This document shows positions 25,293 to 35,756 of a stretch of DNA of 64,000 nt, in pieces (position 1 is the stretch's first letter; each line of letters begins with the position of its first letter). Source of the DNA: Massilia sp. MS-15 (GTDB taxonomy: Bacteria > Pseudomonadota > Gammaproteobacteria > Burkholderiales > Burkholderiaceae_D); contig NZ_JAIWIA010000024.1 of the NCBI RefSeq assembly GCF_020176695.1, forward strand, positions 118,714 through 182,713, in the 5' to 3' direction. The translations under genes and the position numbers were made by a program. Under the pieces are notes generated by a model. That model was given only the letters and a program-made list of their open reading frames with translations. It was not told where the DNA came from and did not search any database.

Positions 25293-27095
25293 TTGACGAA
25301 GAACAATACGATGCCGCGCATGGCCCTTGGCCTCATGCTGGCCCTCGGCGCCACCCTGGCCGCCACCCCTTCCGCGCTGGCGCCGGACGTCCTGCAGCGC
25401 GCGCCCGAAGCCGCCACCGGCTACCAGGACAAGGCCGGCTGGCCGGCCCGCAGCTTCATGGTGGCCGCGGCCAATCCGCTGGCGGTGGACGCCGGCTACG
25501 CGATCCTGAAGCAGGGCGGCAGCGCGATCGATGCCGCCATCGCGACCCAGCTGGTGCTGACCCTGGTCGAGCCCCAGTCTTCCGGCATCGGCGGCGGCGC
25601 CTTCCTGGTCCACTACGACGGCCGCAAGACCCAGGCCTTCGACGGCCGCGAAACCGCGCCCTCGAAAGCTGACGAGCGCCTGTTCCAGCGGCCCGACGGC
25701 ACGCCGCTGTCGCGTACCGAGGGCATCGTCGGCGGCCGTTCGACCGGCGCGCCGGGCGTGCTGCGCATGCTGGAACTGGCCCACAGGGAGCATGGCAAGC
25801 TGCCGTGGAAGGCCTTGTTCGTCCCCGCCATCCGCCTCAGCGAGGAAGGCTTCGCGGTCAGCCCGCGCCTGCACGCGCTGCTCAGCGGCGAGCGCCACCT
25901 GCGCAAGGACCCGGAGGCGGCGCGCTACTTCTACGGCAACGGCGGCCAGCCCTGGCCGGTCGGCCACATCCTGAAGAACCCGGCGCTGGCCAGGACCCTG
26001 CGCGAGATCGCCGCCGGCGGCGCCGACGCTTTTTACCAGGGCCGCATCGCGCGCGACATCGCGGCGAAGGTCGCGGGGCACCCGAGCAACCCGGGCCTGC
26101 TGAGCGCCGCCGACATCGCCGACTACCGGCCGCAAGTGCGCACTCCGGTGTGCAGCGACTACCGCGCCTACACCGTGTGCGGCATGCCGCCGCCTTCTTC
26201 CGGCGGCATCGCCGTGGCCCAGATGCTGGGCATGTTCGAGACCTTCGACATGCGGGCGCTGGCACCCATCAACGGCGTGCCGGACGTCGAGGCCCTGCAC
26301 CTGTTCAGCGAAGTGGGGCGCCTGGCCTATGCCGACCGCAACCGCTACGCGGCCGACACCGACTTCGTGCCGCTGCCGGGCAAGGGCGTGCCCAGCCTGA
26401 TCGACAAGACCTACCTGGCCACGCGCGCCCGGCTGGTCGGCGCGCGCTCGATGGGCGAGGCGCCGGCCGGCAAGCCGCCCGGCATGGAAGTCGCCTGGCA
26501 CTGGGGCAAGGACAATGCCATCGAAACGCCGTCCACCTCGCACCTGTCGGTGGTGGACGGCTACGGCATGGGCCTGGCCATGACCACGACCGTCGAAGAC
26601 GCCTTCGGCTCGCGCCAGATGGTCGACGGCTTCATTCTGAACAACCAGCTGACCGACTTTTCCTTCGCTTCGCGTGACGCCGACGGTCCGATCGCGAACC
26701 GGGTCGAAGCCGGCAAGCGCCCGCGCAGCGCGATGTCGCCCACCATCGTGTTCGACCGCAGGAGCGGCAGACTGGTGCTGGCGGTCGGTTCGCCGGGCGG
26801 CCCGGCCATCATCAACTACGTGGCCAAGGTGCTGGTTGGCACCCTCGACTGGGGCCTGAACGTGCAGCAGGCGATCGCGCTGCCGAACTTCGGCAGCCGC
26901 AACGGCCCCACCGAACTGGAGGCGGGGCGCTTCCCGGCCGCCACGGTCGAGGCCCTGAAGGCGCGCGGGCACGCGGTACGGCAGGGCGAGCAGACCTCGG
27001 GCCTGCACGGCATCCAGCGCATCGAGGTGCATGGCGTGCCGCTCTGGTACGGCGGGGCCGATCCACGCCGCGAGGGCGTGGCCCGGGGCGACTGA
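25293..27095 (+). CDS. ggt: Gamma-glutamyltranspeptidase
   Basis: A 600-residue periplasmic enzyme that cleaves or transfers the gamma-glutamyl group of glutathione. A signal peptide precedes the large-subunit region (ANPLAVDAGYAILKQGGSAIDAA, PQSSGIGGG, DGRETAP). The precursor should self-cleave before Thr415 in TSHLSVVD, the catalytic nucleophile of the small subunit; GSPGG near the end completes the active site. TTG 25293 is taken as start because GGAG (25282-25285) is well placed; ATG 25311 is an alternative. Confidence 0.93.
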   Translation: MTKNNTMPRMALGLMLALGATLAATPSALAPDVLQRAPEAATGYQDKAGWPARSFMVAAANPLAVDAGYAILKQGGSAIDAAIATQLVLTLVEPQSSGIGGGAFLVHYDGRKTQAFDGRETAPSKADERLFQRPDGTPLSRTEGIVGGRSTGAPGVLRMLELAHREHGKLPWKALFVPAIRLSEEGFAVSPRLHALLSGERHLRKDPEAARYFYGNGGQPWPVGHILKNPALARTLREIAAGGADAFYQGRIARDIAAKVAGHPSNPGLLSAADIADYRPQVRTPVCSDYRAYTVCGMPPPSSGGIAVAQMLGMFETFDMRALAPINGVPDVEALHLFSEVGRLAYADRNRYAADTDFVPLPGKGVPSLIDKTYLATRARLVGARSMGEAPAGKPPGMEVAWHWGKDNAIETPSTSHLSVVDGYGMGLAMTTTVEDAFGSRQMVDGFILNNQLTDFSFASRDADGPIANRVEAGKRPRSAMSPTIVFDRRSGRLVLAVGSPGGPAIINYVAKVLVGTLDWGLNVQQAIALPNFGSRNGPTELEAGRFPAATVEALKARGHAVRQGEQTSGLHGIQRIEVHGVPLWYGGADPRREGVARGD

Positions 27096-27224
27096 GCCTG
27101 GCGCTGCGTCGGCGTGGGTATGCGTGGCTTGCCAAGGCGCGCCCGGCAGGTGCAGCCGGTGACCATAACGGGCCGGACAGGCGCATACTGGGCCTGTGTT
27201 CCCCCTCGTTGAAAGGAAATGGTC

Positions 27225-27725
27225 ATGCATACCCCGATGACGATGCCGCGGGTGGTCCTCGCGGCGATGTTGTTGACCAGTACTGCCGCCGGCGCCGCCA
27301 CGCCCGTGCTGAGCGCGCGCGACCAGGGCGCGGCCTTCAGGGCGGCCGGCTTCAGCCTGCAGGGCAAGCAATGGCGCCAGTGCGATGACCCGTCGCCCGC
27401 CTACGTGCCGGGCGAGATCGCCGAGGTGCGCGACCTGAACGGCGACGGCCGGCCGGAAGCCCTGATCACCGAAAGCAGCAGCGCCTGCTACGGCCATGCC
27501 GGGGCCGGCTATGCGCTTGTTTCCAGGCAGGCGGACGGGAGCTGGAAGAAGATCTCGGGCGGCACCGGCATGGCCAGTTTCCTGTCCACCCGCGGCAAGG
27601 ACGGCTGGCCGGACATCGAAGTGGGCGGCCCCGGCTTCTGCTTCCCGGTCGAGCGCTGGAACGGCAAGGCGTATGTCCTGCAACGCCACCAGTACGAAGG
27701 CAAGGCTTGCCGGCCGGGGCGCTGA
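27225..27725 (+). CDS. Secreted protein of unknown function with an FG-GAP-like Asp motif
   Basis: A 166-residue exported protein. ATG 27225 follows AAAGGA by seven bases; the in-frame ATG at 27219 would be too close. After the signal peptide (to about AAGAA), the sequence EVRDLNGDGRPEALI is a calcium-binding-like DxNxDGxxE loop as in FG-GAP repeats. Three or four cysteines may form disulfides. It reads as a small periplasmic or secreted protein; no enzymatic motif is visible. It stands between ggt and the patatin gene with no obvious operon link. Confidence 0.7.
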   Translation: MHTPMTMPRVVLAAMLLTSTAAGAATPVLSARDQGAAFRAAGFSLQGKQWRQCDDPSPAYVPGEIAEVRDLNGDGRPEALITESSSACYGHAGAGYALVSRQADGSWKKISGGTGMASFLSTRGKDGWPDIEVGGPGFCFPVERWNGKAYVLQRHQYEGKACRPGR

Positions 27726-27816
27726 CCGTCGGCGAAAACCAACTGCCACCCCGTCCAGGCCGGGGCAAAGCGCAATTATTTTCCTAGAGGTATCCGACAT
27801 TTGCTAAGCTTGGCGG

Positions 27817-28998
27817 GTGGAAAGTCAAGCAAAAACAGGCCTGGTCCTTACGGGCGGTGGAGCACGCGCCGCCTACCAGGCCGGCGTGATGCATGCGATC
27901 GCCCGCATCCTGGCCGACGCCGGCCGTCCGGCCTTGCGTTCTCCGTTCGACATCATCTGCGGCACCTCGGCCGGCGCCCTGAACGCCACCGCGCTGGCCT
28001 GCCGCGCCGACGATTTCGGCAGCGCCGTGCGCGGCCTGCTCGCGGTGTGGGAAGGCGTGTCGGCGCACCAGGTCTACCGCGCCGATTCGCTGGCCGTGCT
28101 GCGCAGCGGCGCGCGCTGGCTGTCGCTGCTGTCCTTTGGCTGGCTGCTGCGCAAGTGGCATGCGGCGCCGCCCCAGTCCCTGCTCGACAATACCCCGCTG
28201 GCGGGCCTGCTGCACCATGCGCTCGACCTGCCGCGCCTGGATGCGGCGCTGGCCGACGGGGTGCTGCACGCGCTGGCGGTCACCGCCTCCTCGTACAGCA
28301 GCGGCCACCACATCACCTTCTACCAGGCGGCGCGCGAGATCGCGCCCTGGCTGCGCCACCAGCGCCTGGCGCTGCCGACCCAGATCGGTGTCGAGCACCT
28401 GCTGGCCTCGAGCGCGATTCCCTTCATCTTCCCGGCCGTGCCGCTGTACCTGGCCGGACGGCGCGAATACTGCGGCGACGGCTCGATGCGCCAGCTGGCG
28501 CCGATCGCGCCGGCGATCCACCTGGGCGCCACCCGCGTGCTGGTGGTGGGAGCGGGACGCATGTCCGAGTCCGCCACCGAGCGCGCGCCCGGCCTGGCCG
28601 GCAACGCGGGCTATCCGAGCCTGGCGCAGATCGCCGGCCACGCGCTGTCCTCGATCTTCCTGGACAGCCTGGCGTCCGACATCGAGCGCCTGCAGCGCGT
28701 CAACCAGACCCTGGAGCGGGTGGCGCCGGAGGCACGCGCCGCGCTGCCGCTGCGGCGCGTGGAACTGCTGGTGATCGCACCGTCCGAGCGCCTGGACGAC
28801 ATCGCGCTACGCCACGTGCATAGCCTGCCATCCCCGGTGCGCACCCTGCTGGGCGGGATCGGCGCGCTCGAGACGCGCGGCGCGGCGCTGGCCTCCTACC
28901 TGCTGTTCGAAGGCGGCTACACGCGCGAACTGATCCGTCTTGGCGAACACGACACGCTGGCGCGGCGCGACGACGTACTGGACTTCTTCCCGGCATGA
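27817..28998 (+). CDS. Patatin-like phospholipase
   Basis: A 393-residue lipid acyl hydrolase. The oxyanion loop [11 protein letters not shown] (residues 13-23), the nucleophile motif GTSAG (around 51) and the Asp of the dyad in GDGSM (around 220) are all present. The family releases fatty acids from phospholipids. No signal peptide is evident, so a cytoplasmic or membrane-face location is likely. The GTG start at 27817 has only a weak G-rich ribosome-binding site. Its stop overlaps the start of the hybrid kinase (ATGA), so lipase and kinase are translationally coupled. Confidence 0.9.
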   Translation: MESQAKTGLVLTGGGARAAYQAGVMHAIARILADAGRPALRSPFDIICGTSAGALNATALACRADDFGSAVRGLLAVWEGVSAHQVYRADSLAVLRSGARWLSLLSFGWLLRKWHAAPPQSLLDNTPLAGLLHHALDLPRLDAALADGVLHALAVTASSYSSGHHITFYQAAREIAPWLRHQRLALPTQIGVEHLLASSAIPFIFPAVPLYLAGRREYCGDGSMRQLAPIAPAIHLGATRVLVVGAGRMSESATERAPGLAGNAGYPSLAQIAGHALSSIFLDSLASDIERLQRVNQTLERVAPEARAALPLRRVELLVIAPSERLDDIALRHVHSLPSPVRTLLGGIGALETRGAALASYLLFEGGYTRELIRLGEHDTLARRDDVLDFFPA

Positions 28999-31900
28999 CT
29001 CCATTGATCCGCGTGCTGGCGGCACTGCTGCTGGCCCTGTCCTGCTGCGCCCAGGCCGCCCAGGCCGTGATACCCGGCGCCAGCCTGCGCTTCCAGCACC
29101 TGTCGGTGGCCGAGGGCCTGGCCCAGGAAACCGTGCTGGCGATGCTGCAGGACCGCGACGGCTTCATGTGGTTCGGCACCCAGAACGGCCTGTCGCGTTT
29201 CGACGGCTACCGCGTCATCAACTACCGCAGCGTGCCGGGCAAGCCGCGCACGCTGTCGAACAGCTGGGTGCGGGTGCTGCACCTGGACCGCCACGGCCGG
29301 TTGTGGCTGGGCACCGACGGCGGGCTCAACCTGTACGACCCGGTCAGCCAGTCGTTCACCCTGTTCGTGCCGGACGAGACGGCGCGGCGCGGCAACGGCA
29401 ACCGCCACATCAATGCCATCGTCGGCGATGGCCGCGACGGACTGTGGATCGGCACCAACGACGGCCTGCAGTACTTCGACACCACGCTGCGCCGTTTCCG
29501 CACCTGGCACCACGAGCGCGGCAACGAGCGCAGCCTGAGCGACGACAACGTCAACGCCCTGGCGCTGGACGGCAGCGGGCGCCTGTGGATCGGCACCGGC
29601 GGCGGGCTGGACAGCCTGGCGCCGGACGGCGAGCGGATCGAACACCATCCATCCGGCCTGGGCCCGCGCGCCAACCCGGTGCATGCGCTGATGGTGGACG
29701 GCACCCAGCGCCTGTGGGTCGGGCGCCTGGGCGGGCTGGAACGGCACGCGCTGTCGGGCAAGGAGACCGGGCAGGTGCGCCGCTTCGGGCCGCGCGACGG
29801 GGTCGGTCCCTGGTGGATCACGGCCCTGTACCGCGACGCCACCGGCGAGGTCTGGGCCGGCACCCACGACAACGGCCTGCTGCGCTGGCGCGCCGGCGAC
29901 GACAGCTTCGAGAACCACCGCCACGTCGTGGCCGACCGCCACAGCCTGGCCGACAACCAGGTCTCGGCCCTGTACCGCGACCGCCTCGGCACCTTCTGGG
30001 TCGGCACCTGGTTTGCCGGGGTGTCGCGGGTGGACCTGGGCAGCGGCGGCTTCGCGCGCATCGTGCGGCGCGAGGACGTGCCGGGCATGCCCCCTTCGCT
30101 GGCCGACAACAAGGCGCGCGCGCTGCTGGTCGATCCGGCAGGCGGCGGCCACAAGCTGTGGGTCGGTACCAACAGCGCGCTGAACCACCTCGACCCGGCC
30201 AGCGGCGCCGTCACCGCCTACCGCCACGATCCGCGCAATCCGAACAGCCCGATCGGCACCCCGGCCACGGCGCTGGCGCGCGACAGCAGCGGCCGGTTGT
30301 GGATCGGCAGCCGCATCGGCCTCAGCACCTTCGACCCGGCCAGTGGCCGCTTCACGCGCCAGGTGCTGCCGGGCGACGCCGAGGCCAACCACGTGCGCGG
30401 CTTGCTGGTCACGCCGGACGATGCGGTGTGGATCGCCACCCGCGGCGGACTGCACCGGTTCGAGCAGCGCAGCGGCAAGGTGGACAGCTGGCGCCACGAC
30501 CCGGCCCGCGCCAGCAGCCTGGCGGACGACATCGTGCGGCCGATGCTGCTGGACCGGCGCGGCCGCATGTGGATCGGCACCTTCGACGGCCTCGACCTGA
30601 TGGACCGTGGCACCGGGCGTTTCCGCCACTTCCGCCACGACCCGCTCGATGCGGGCAGCCTGAGCCACGACGAAGTGCATGCGCTGTTCGAGGACAGCCG
30701 CGGCGACATCTGGGTCGGCACCGCGGCGGGCCTGAACCGCATGGTGATGGCGGCCGACGGCGCGATGCGCTTCGTGCGCTACACGCGCCGCGACGGCCTG
30801 CTGGACGACGCGCTGGCGGCGATCATGGAAGACGGCGACGGCCGCCTGTGGGTCAGCAGCACCAGCGGCATTTCCTGCTTCGATCCGTCCACCCGGCGCT
30901 GGCGCAACTATACGGCGGCGGACGGCCTGACCGAAGGCGCCTTCTTCGATTCCTCGGCCGCGCGCGCTCCCGACGGCACCCTGTACTTCGGCGGCTTCAA
31001 CGGCATCACGGCCTTCGACCCGCGCGCGATCCGCGACAACCGCGTGGCGCCGCATCCGGTGATCACCGGCCTGACGATCTTCAACCGCCCGATCGAGGAA
31101 GCCTTGCCGGGCGCGCTCAAGGGACCGGTCGAGCATGCCGAGACCGTGACCCTGCCGGCCGGCGCCTCGGTGTTCTCGCTCGAATTCTCGGCCCTGCACT
31201 TCGCCGCCCCCGAGCGCAACCGCTTCGCCTATCGGCTGGACGGCTTCGACCGCGACTGGATCGAGGGCGACGCCGGCAAGCGTTTCGCCACCTACACCAA
31301 CCTCGACCCGGGCACCTATGTGTTCCGCCTGCGCGCGGCCAACAAGGACGGGGTCTGGAGCGAACAGGTGGCGGCGCTGGCGATCACGATCGAGCCGCCG
31401 CCCTGGGGCACGCCCTGGTTCCGCGCGGTGGCGGTGCTGGTGCTGGTCGCGCTCGGCTACACGGCGCTGCGCATGCGCCTGTCCGGCCTGCGCCGCCAGA
31501 AGGAAGAACTGGCGCGCCAGGTGGGCCTGCGCACCGAGCAGGTCGAGCAGCAGAACCGCGTGCTGGAACGCCAGACCGGCGAGCTGCGCGAACAGGAAGG
31601 GCGGGTGCGCCAGCAGTCCAACGAACTGGCACGCGCCTACCGCGCGCTGCAGGAGAACGAGGAATTCCTGCGCCAGGCCAAGCAGCGCGCGGAGGACGCG
31701 ACGCGCCAGAAATCCGAGTTCCTGGCCAACATGAGCCACGAGATGCGCACCCCGCTGGCCGGCGTGATCGGCATGCTCGGCTTCGCCCTGCGCGATCAGG
31801 CGCTGCGCGCCGGCACCCGCGAACAGGTGGCGCGCGCCCAGGGCAATGCGGAGTCGCTGCTGGCGATCATCAACGACCTGCTCGATTTTTCCAAGATCGA

Positions 31901-33260
31901 GGCGGGCAAGCTGAGCATCGAGAACATCGACTTCGACCTGCACGCCCTGATCCGCGGCGTGGCCAGCCTGTTCGAGGAGCAGGCGATCGAGGGCGTCGGC
32001 TTCGACCTGGCGTTCGACGACGCGCTGCCGCGCTTCGTACTGGGCGACCCGACCCGCCTGCGCCAGGTGCTGGTCAACCTGCTGGGCAATGCCTTCAAGT
32101 TCACCTGCGCCGGCAGCATCGCGCTGGAGGTGGCGTGCCGCCCGGACGAGCAGGTGCGCGGCGAAGGCTGGCACATGGTGCGCTTTACCGTGCGTGACAC
32201 CGGCATCGGGATTCCCGCCAGCGCGCTGCCGCGCCTGTTCCAGAAGTTCGAGCAGGCCGATACCTCCACCACGCGCCGCTATGGCGGCACCGGGCTGGGA
32301 CTGGCGATCTGCCGCCAGCTGGTGGCCCTGATGGGCGGCTCGATCGGTGTCAACAGCGTGGAGGGCAAGGGCAGCACCTTCAGCGTGCTGCTGCCGCTGG
32401 CCGACGGGGTCGAGCCGGCCGACCTGGCAAACGCGCCGCGCGCGCCGCACAGCCACCGGCTGCGCGTGCTGTGTGCCGAGGACTTCACCACCAACCAGAT
32501 CATCGCCCGCACCCTGGTCGAGGAGATGGGACATGCGGTCGACGTCGTCGACAACGGCGCCCAGGCGCTGGCGGCCTGCGCCCGCTACCGCTACGACCTG
32601 GTGCTGATGGACGGGCGCATGCCGGAGATGGATGGCGCCACCGCCACCCGCCTGATCCGCGCCGGCGGCAGCGCGCAGCTGCGCGTGCTCGACCCGCACC
32701 TGATGATCGTGGCCCTGACCGCGAACGTCAGTGGCGAGGACCGGGCGCGCTACCTGGCCGCCGGCATGGACGGCTTCCTCACCAAGCCGATCGACGAGGC
32801 AGCCCTGCATTTGCAGATCGCGCGCGCCATCGAGCGCCAGCTGGCGCGCGGGATCGCGCTGCCGCCGCTGCCGGCCGGGGCGGCCGCCCTGGCGCCGTCG
32901 GTGGCGACCCTGGACGCGCTGTTCGAGGTGGCGCCAGCCGCGGATCCGGCGCCCGCGCCGGTTCCTGCTCCGGCCGCCGCCGCGTCCGGCACCAGCCTGT
33001 CCGCGCGCCTGCGCGCCGCCTTCGCGGCCGACCTGCCGCGCCGCCGCGCCGAACTGGCGGCGGCGCTGGACGGCGGCGACCTGGAAACGGCCGGACGGGT
33101 GCTGCACGGCCTGCGCGGCAGCGCCGCCTATCTCGGCGAGGATGCGCTCGGCGCGCTGTGCGCCGAACTCGAAGCGGCGGCCGGCGCCGGCCGCCATGAC
33201 GCGCTGCTGGCCGGCCACGCCGCGCTCGAGCAGCGGCTGGACGCTTTCCTGCCGGCCTGA
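28995..33260 (+). CDS. Hybrid histidine kinase with two-component propeller sensor
   Basis: A 1421-residue inner-membrane signalling protein. After a signal peptide (about 1-24), a large periplasmic region of repeated LW(I/V)GT..GL blades (about 35-680) forms two-component-regulator propellers. A Y_Y_Y domain (about 700-800) and one transmembrane helix (about 811-826) follow. The cytoplasmic part has a coiled coil, HisKA with His915 (MSHEMRTPL), HATPase (DTGIGIP near 1068), a receiver with Asp1206 ([12 protein letters not shown]) and an Hpt domain with His1371 ([12 protein letters not shown]). Relatives in Bacteroidetes sense polysaccharide fragments; here the ligand is unknown. It is coupled to the patatin gene. 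Confidence 0.93.
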   Translation: MTPLIRVLAALLLALSCCAQAAQAVIPGASLRFQHLSVAEGLAQETVLAMLQDRDGFMWFGTQNGLSRFDGYRVINYRSVPGKPRTLSNSWVRVLHLDRHGRLWLGTDGGLNLYDPVSQSFTLFVPDETARRGNGNRHINAIVGDGRDGLWIGTNDGLQYFDTTLRRFRTWHHERGNERSLSDDNVNALALDGSGRLWIGTGGGLDSLAPDGERIEHHPSGLGPRANPVHALMVDGTQRLWVGRLGGLERHALSGKETGQVRRFGPRDGVGPWWITALYRDATGEVWAGTHDNGLLRWRAGDDSFENHRHVVADRHSLADNQVSALYRDRLGTFWVGTWFAGVSRVDLGSGGFARIVRREDVPGMPPSLADNKARALLVDPAGGGHKLWVGTNSALNHLDPASGAVTAYRHDPRNPNSPIGTPATALARDSSGRLWIGSRIGLSTFDPASGRFTRQVLPGDAEANHVRGLLVTPDDAVWIATRGGLHRFEQRSGKVDSWRHDPARASSLADDIVRPMLLDRRGRMWIGTFDGLDLMDRGTGRFRHFRHDPLDAGSLSHDEVHALFEDSRGDIWVGTAAGLNRMVMAADGAMRFVRYTRRDGLLDDALAAIMEDGDGRLWVSSTSGISCFDPSTRRWRNYTAADGLTEGAFFDSSAARAPDGTLYFGGFNGITAFDPRAIRDNRVAPHPVITGLTIFNRPIEEALPGALKGPVEHAETVTLPAGASVFSLEFSALHFAAPERNRFAYRLDGFDRDWIEGDAGKRFATYTNLDPGTYVFRLRAANKDGVWSEQVAALAITIEPPPWGTPWFRAVAVLVLVALGYTALRMRLSGLRRQKEELARQVGLRTEQVEQQNRVLERQTGELREQEGRVRQQSNELARAYRALQENEEFLRQAKQRAEDATRQKSEFLANMSHEMRTPLAGVIGMLGFALRDQALRAGTREQVARAQGNAESLLAIINDLLDFSKIEAGKLSIENIDFDLHALIRGVASLFEEQAIEGVGFDLAFDDALPRFVLGDPTRLRQVLVNLLGNAFKFTCAGSIALEVACRPDEQVRGEGWHMVRFTVRDTGIGIPASALPRLFQKFEQADTSTTRRYGGTGLGLAICRQLVALMGGSIGVNSVEGKGSTFSVLLPLADGVEPADLANAPRAPHSHRLRVLCAEDFTTNQIIARTLVEEMGHAVDVVDNGAQALAACARYRYDLVLMDGRMPEMDGATATRLIRAGGSAQLRVLDPHLMIVALTANVSGEDRARYLAAGMDGFLTKPIDEAALHLQIARAIERQLARGIALPPLPAGAAALAPSVATLDALFEVAPAADPAPAPVPAPAAAASGTSLSARLRAAFAADLPRRRAELAAALDGGDLETAGRVLHGLRGSAAYLGEDALGALCAELEAAAGAGRHDALLAGHAALEQRLDAFLPA

Positions 33261-33348
33261 AAGCCGTTGCGCGCACAGCCATGTTCCGCCCGCGCGGCGC
33301 TATGCCTATAATGGGCTTCCGAACGCAAGGAAAAGGACGCGCGGCGAG

Positions 33349-34014
33349 ATGAAGGTGCTGGTGGTGGACGACGACGTGGTGGCGCGCATGATGCTGATGC
33401 ATCTGGTCGACAGTTGCGGCGCATACGACATCGTCGAAGCGGACGATGGCGAGGATGGCTGGCGCCAGCTGGAAGCCGGCCTGCGTCCCGGCATCGTGTT
33501 CTGCGACCTGCGCATGCCGCGGCTGGATGGCCTCGGCCTGCTGGCGCGGGTGCGCGCCGCGCCCGCGCTGGCCGCGCTGCCCTTCGTGCTGGTGTCGGCC
33601 GCCGCCGATGCCGACACCCTGGCCGAAGCCGGGCGCCAGGGCGCCGACGGCTACATCGTGAAACCCTTCGCCGCCGGCCAGGTCAGGGCCCAGCTCACGC
33701 GCCTGGTGCATCCGGACGAAGAGCCGGCGGCCGTGCTGCGCCGCCTCGGCATCGGCCGCGAGCGCCTGCAGGCCTACCTCGGCGGCCTGCAGCGCCAGCT
33801 CGAGGAGACCGGGGCCGCCATCCCTCCCTCGCGCGATCGCCTGCTGCAGCTGGCCGAAGGCTGCGCCACCCTCGGGCTGGCGGACAGCGCGGCGCGCCTG
33901 CGCGCGGCGGCCGCCGCCGTGGCCGACGCCGCGCCAGCCTCCCCGCACACCCAGGCGGCGCTGGCCCAGGCCCTGGGCGCCGTGCGCCGCCAGCAAGCCC
34001 GGGTTCCCGACTGA
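33349..34014 (+). CDS. Response regulator with uncharacterised helical C-terminus
   Basis: A 221-residue protein. Its receiver domain (1-120) has DDD at 7-9, phospho-acceptor Asp53 (VFCDLRMPRLDG) and Lys105 (VKPF). The C-terminal 95 residues are Ala/Leu/Arg-rich helices with no DNA-binding or enzymatic motif; they may form a helical phosphotransfer-like or dimerisation module, although no Hpt His signature is seen. It starts 89 bp after the hybrid kinase on the same strand and is the likely terminal receiver of that phosphorelay. The start codon is preceded by an A/G-rich stretch (GGAAAAGGACG). Confidence 0.82.
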   Translation: MKVLVVDDDVVARMMLMHLVDSCGAYDIVEADDGEDGWRQLEAGLRPGIVFCDLRMPRLDGLGLLARVRAAPALAALPFVLVSAAADADTLAEAGRQGADGYIVKPFAAGQVRAQLTRLVHPDEEPAAVLRRLGIGRERLQAYLGGLQRQLEETGAAIPPSRDRLLQLAEGCATLGLADSAARLRAAAAAVADAAPASPHTQAALAQALGAVRRQQARVPD

Positions 34015-34051
34015 GGCGGCAAGGTCGGCCTCGCCGGCCTTGCCGGCACAT

Positions 34052-34069
34052 TACTTTAGATTTAAAGTA
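34052..34069. promoter_or_regulatory. Palindromic operator of the aminobenzoate-CoA ligase/marR pair
   Basis: TACTTTA-GATT-TAAAGTA is an 18-bp inverted repeat with 7-bp arms, located 46 bp before the ligase start. Its AT-rich arms stand out in GC-rich DNA. A MarR dimer encoded by the second gene is the obvious candidate ligand. Confidence 0.6.
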
Positions 34070-34114
34070 CAGCGCATCTTTGCTGCGTTGCTGGAATTCC
34101 AACAGGGACCGACC

Positions 34115-35749
34115 ATGAACGATATTTCCGCAGCACTCGCGCCGTCCGGCTACACCGACGGCTTTGCCCGCGCCAGCCTGCCGCCGCCCGACGAATGGCC
34201 GGAACTGCGCTTCGACCTGCCCGAGCTGCAGTATCCGGCCCGGCTGAACAGCGCCGCCGAGTTGCTCGACGGCGCCAGCGCGCGCGGCTGGGATGGGCGC
34301 ACCGCCCTGGTCGGCACCCGCGAGCGCCTCAGCTATGCCGCGCTGCGCGCGCGGGTCGACCGCATCGCCCACGTGCTGCGCCAGGACCTGGGCCTGGCCA
34401 GCGGCAGCCGGGTACTGGTGCGCGGCGCCAACTGTCCGATGATGGCGGCCTGCATCCTGGCCGTGATCAAGGCCGGCTGCATCGCCGTGCCGACCATGCC
34501 GCTGCTGCGTGCACGCGAGCTGGGCACCATCGCCAGCCGGGCCCGGGTCGGCGCCGTGCTGTGCGCCGCCAGCCTGCGCGCCGAGGTCGACGCGATGGAA
34601 CCCGGCGGCCTGCCGCTGCTGCTGTTCGACGCGCCAGACGCTACGCCGGAATCGCTGGAAGCGCGGATGGCGGCCCACGACAGCCCTTATCCCGCGCACG
34701 ACACCGCGGCCGACGACATCTGCCTGATCAGCTTCACCTCCGGCACCACCGGCGTGCCGAAGGGCACCATGCACTTCCACCGCGACCTGCTGGCGATCTG
34801 CGACTGCTTCCCGCGCCACACGCTGGCATCACAGGCCGACGATATCTTCATCGGCACGCCGCCGCTGGCCTTCACGTTCGGCCTGGGCGGCCTGCTGCTG
34901 TTCCCGCTGCGGGTCGGCGCCTGCGCCGTGCTGGCCGAGAAGCTCAGCCCGGAAACCCTGCTGGCGGCGATCCAGCAGCAGCGCGCCACCATCTGCTTCA
35001 CCGCGCCCACCTTCTACCGCCAGATGGCGCAGCTGGCGGACCGCTTCGACTTGAGCAGCCTGAGCCGTAGCGTGTCGGCCGGCGAAGCCTTGCCGGTGGC
35101 CACCCGCGCCGCCTGGAAGGCGGCCACCGGGCTCGAGATGATCGACGGGATCGGCGCCACCGAGATGCTGCACATCTTCATCTCCGCCGCCGGCAGCGCG
35201 GTACGCCCCGGCGCGACCGGCAAGCCGGTCCCCGGCTACCAGGCCTGCATCCTCGACGAGGACGGGCGCCGGCTCGGTCCGGGCCAGGTCGGGCGGCTGG
35301 CGGTGAAGGGCCCGACCGGCTGCCGCTACCTGGACGATCCGCGCCAGCGCAACTACGTGCACGAGGGCTGGAACATCACGGGCGACGCCTACCAGATGGA
35401 CGAAGACGGCTATTTCCACTACTGCTCGCGGCTGGACGACATGATCATCTCGGCCGGCTACAACATCGCCGGCGCCGAGGTCGAGGAAGTGCTGCTGCAC
35501 CATCCGGCGGTGGCCGAATGCGGGGTGGTGGGCCGGGCCGACGAGGAGCGCGGCCAGGTGGTCGAGGCGCATGTCGTGCTCAAGCCGGGCGTGGCGGCGG
35601 GCGCCGAGACCGCGCTGGCGCTGCAGGAATTCGTCAAGGCGCGGATCGCGCCGTACAAGTATCCGCGTGTGGTGCGCTTTCGCGAGCAGCTGCCGCGCAC
35701 CGAGACCGGTAAACTGCAACGCTTTAAACTCCGCAGCGATGCGGTCTGA
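34115..35749 (+). CDS. 2-aminobenzoate-CoA ligase / benzoate-CoA ligase family enzyme
   Basis: A 544-residue acyl-adenylate-forming enzyme that should activate an aromatic acid to its CoA thioester. Motifs in order: the P-loop ISFTSGTTGVPKGTMHFHRD, the acid-binding DGIGATEMLHIF, the hinge region TGDAYQMDEDGYFHYCSRLDDMI and the C-terminal lysine motif TETGKLQRFKL. The DGIG.TEMLHIF signature is shared by benzoate and 2-aminobenzoate ligases. The adjacent MarR gene favours the aerobic 2-aminobenzoyl-CoA pathway, but the downstream monooxygenase/reductase is not in the window. Substrate is therefore inferred. Confidence 0.85.
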   Translation: MNDISAALAPSGYTDGFARASLPPPDEWPELRFDLPELQYPARLNSAAELLDGASARGWDGRTALVGTRERLSYAALRARVDRIAHVLRQDLGLASGSRVLVRGANCPMMAACILAVIKAGCIAVPTMPLLRARELGTIASRARVGAVLCAASLRAEVDAMEPGGLPLLLFDAPDATPESLEARMAAHDSPYPAHDTAADDICLISFTSGTTGVPKGTMHFHRDLLAICDCFPRHTLASQADDIFIGTPPLAFTFGLGGLLLFPLRVGACAVLAEKLSPETLLAAIQQQRATICFTAPTFYRQMAQLADRFDLSSLSRSVSAGEALPVATRAAWKAATGLEMIDGIGATEMLHIFISAAGSAVRPGATGKPVPGYQACILDEDGRRLGPGQVGRLAVKGPTGCRYLDDPRQRNYVHEGWNITGDAYQMDEDGYFHYCSRLDDMIISAGYNIAGAEVEEVLLHHPAVAECGVVGRADEERGQVVEAHVVLKPGVAAGAETALALQEFVKARIAPYKYPRVVRFREQLPRTETGKLQRFKLRSDAV

Positions 35750-35756
35750 GGAAAAC

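Noticed and set aside
23557..27800. Very long minus-strand open frames opposite the dehydrogenase, ggt and kinase genes
   Set aside because: They are antisense to well-supported genes, have no family similarity and reflect the low stop-codon density of GC-rich DNA.
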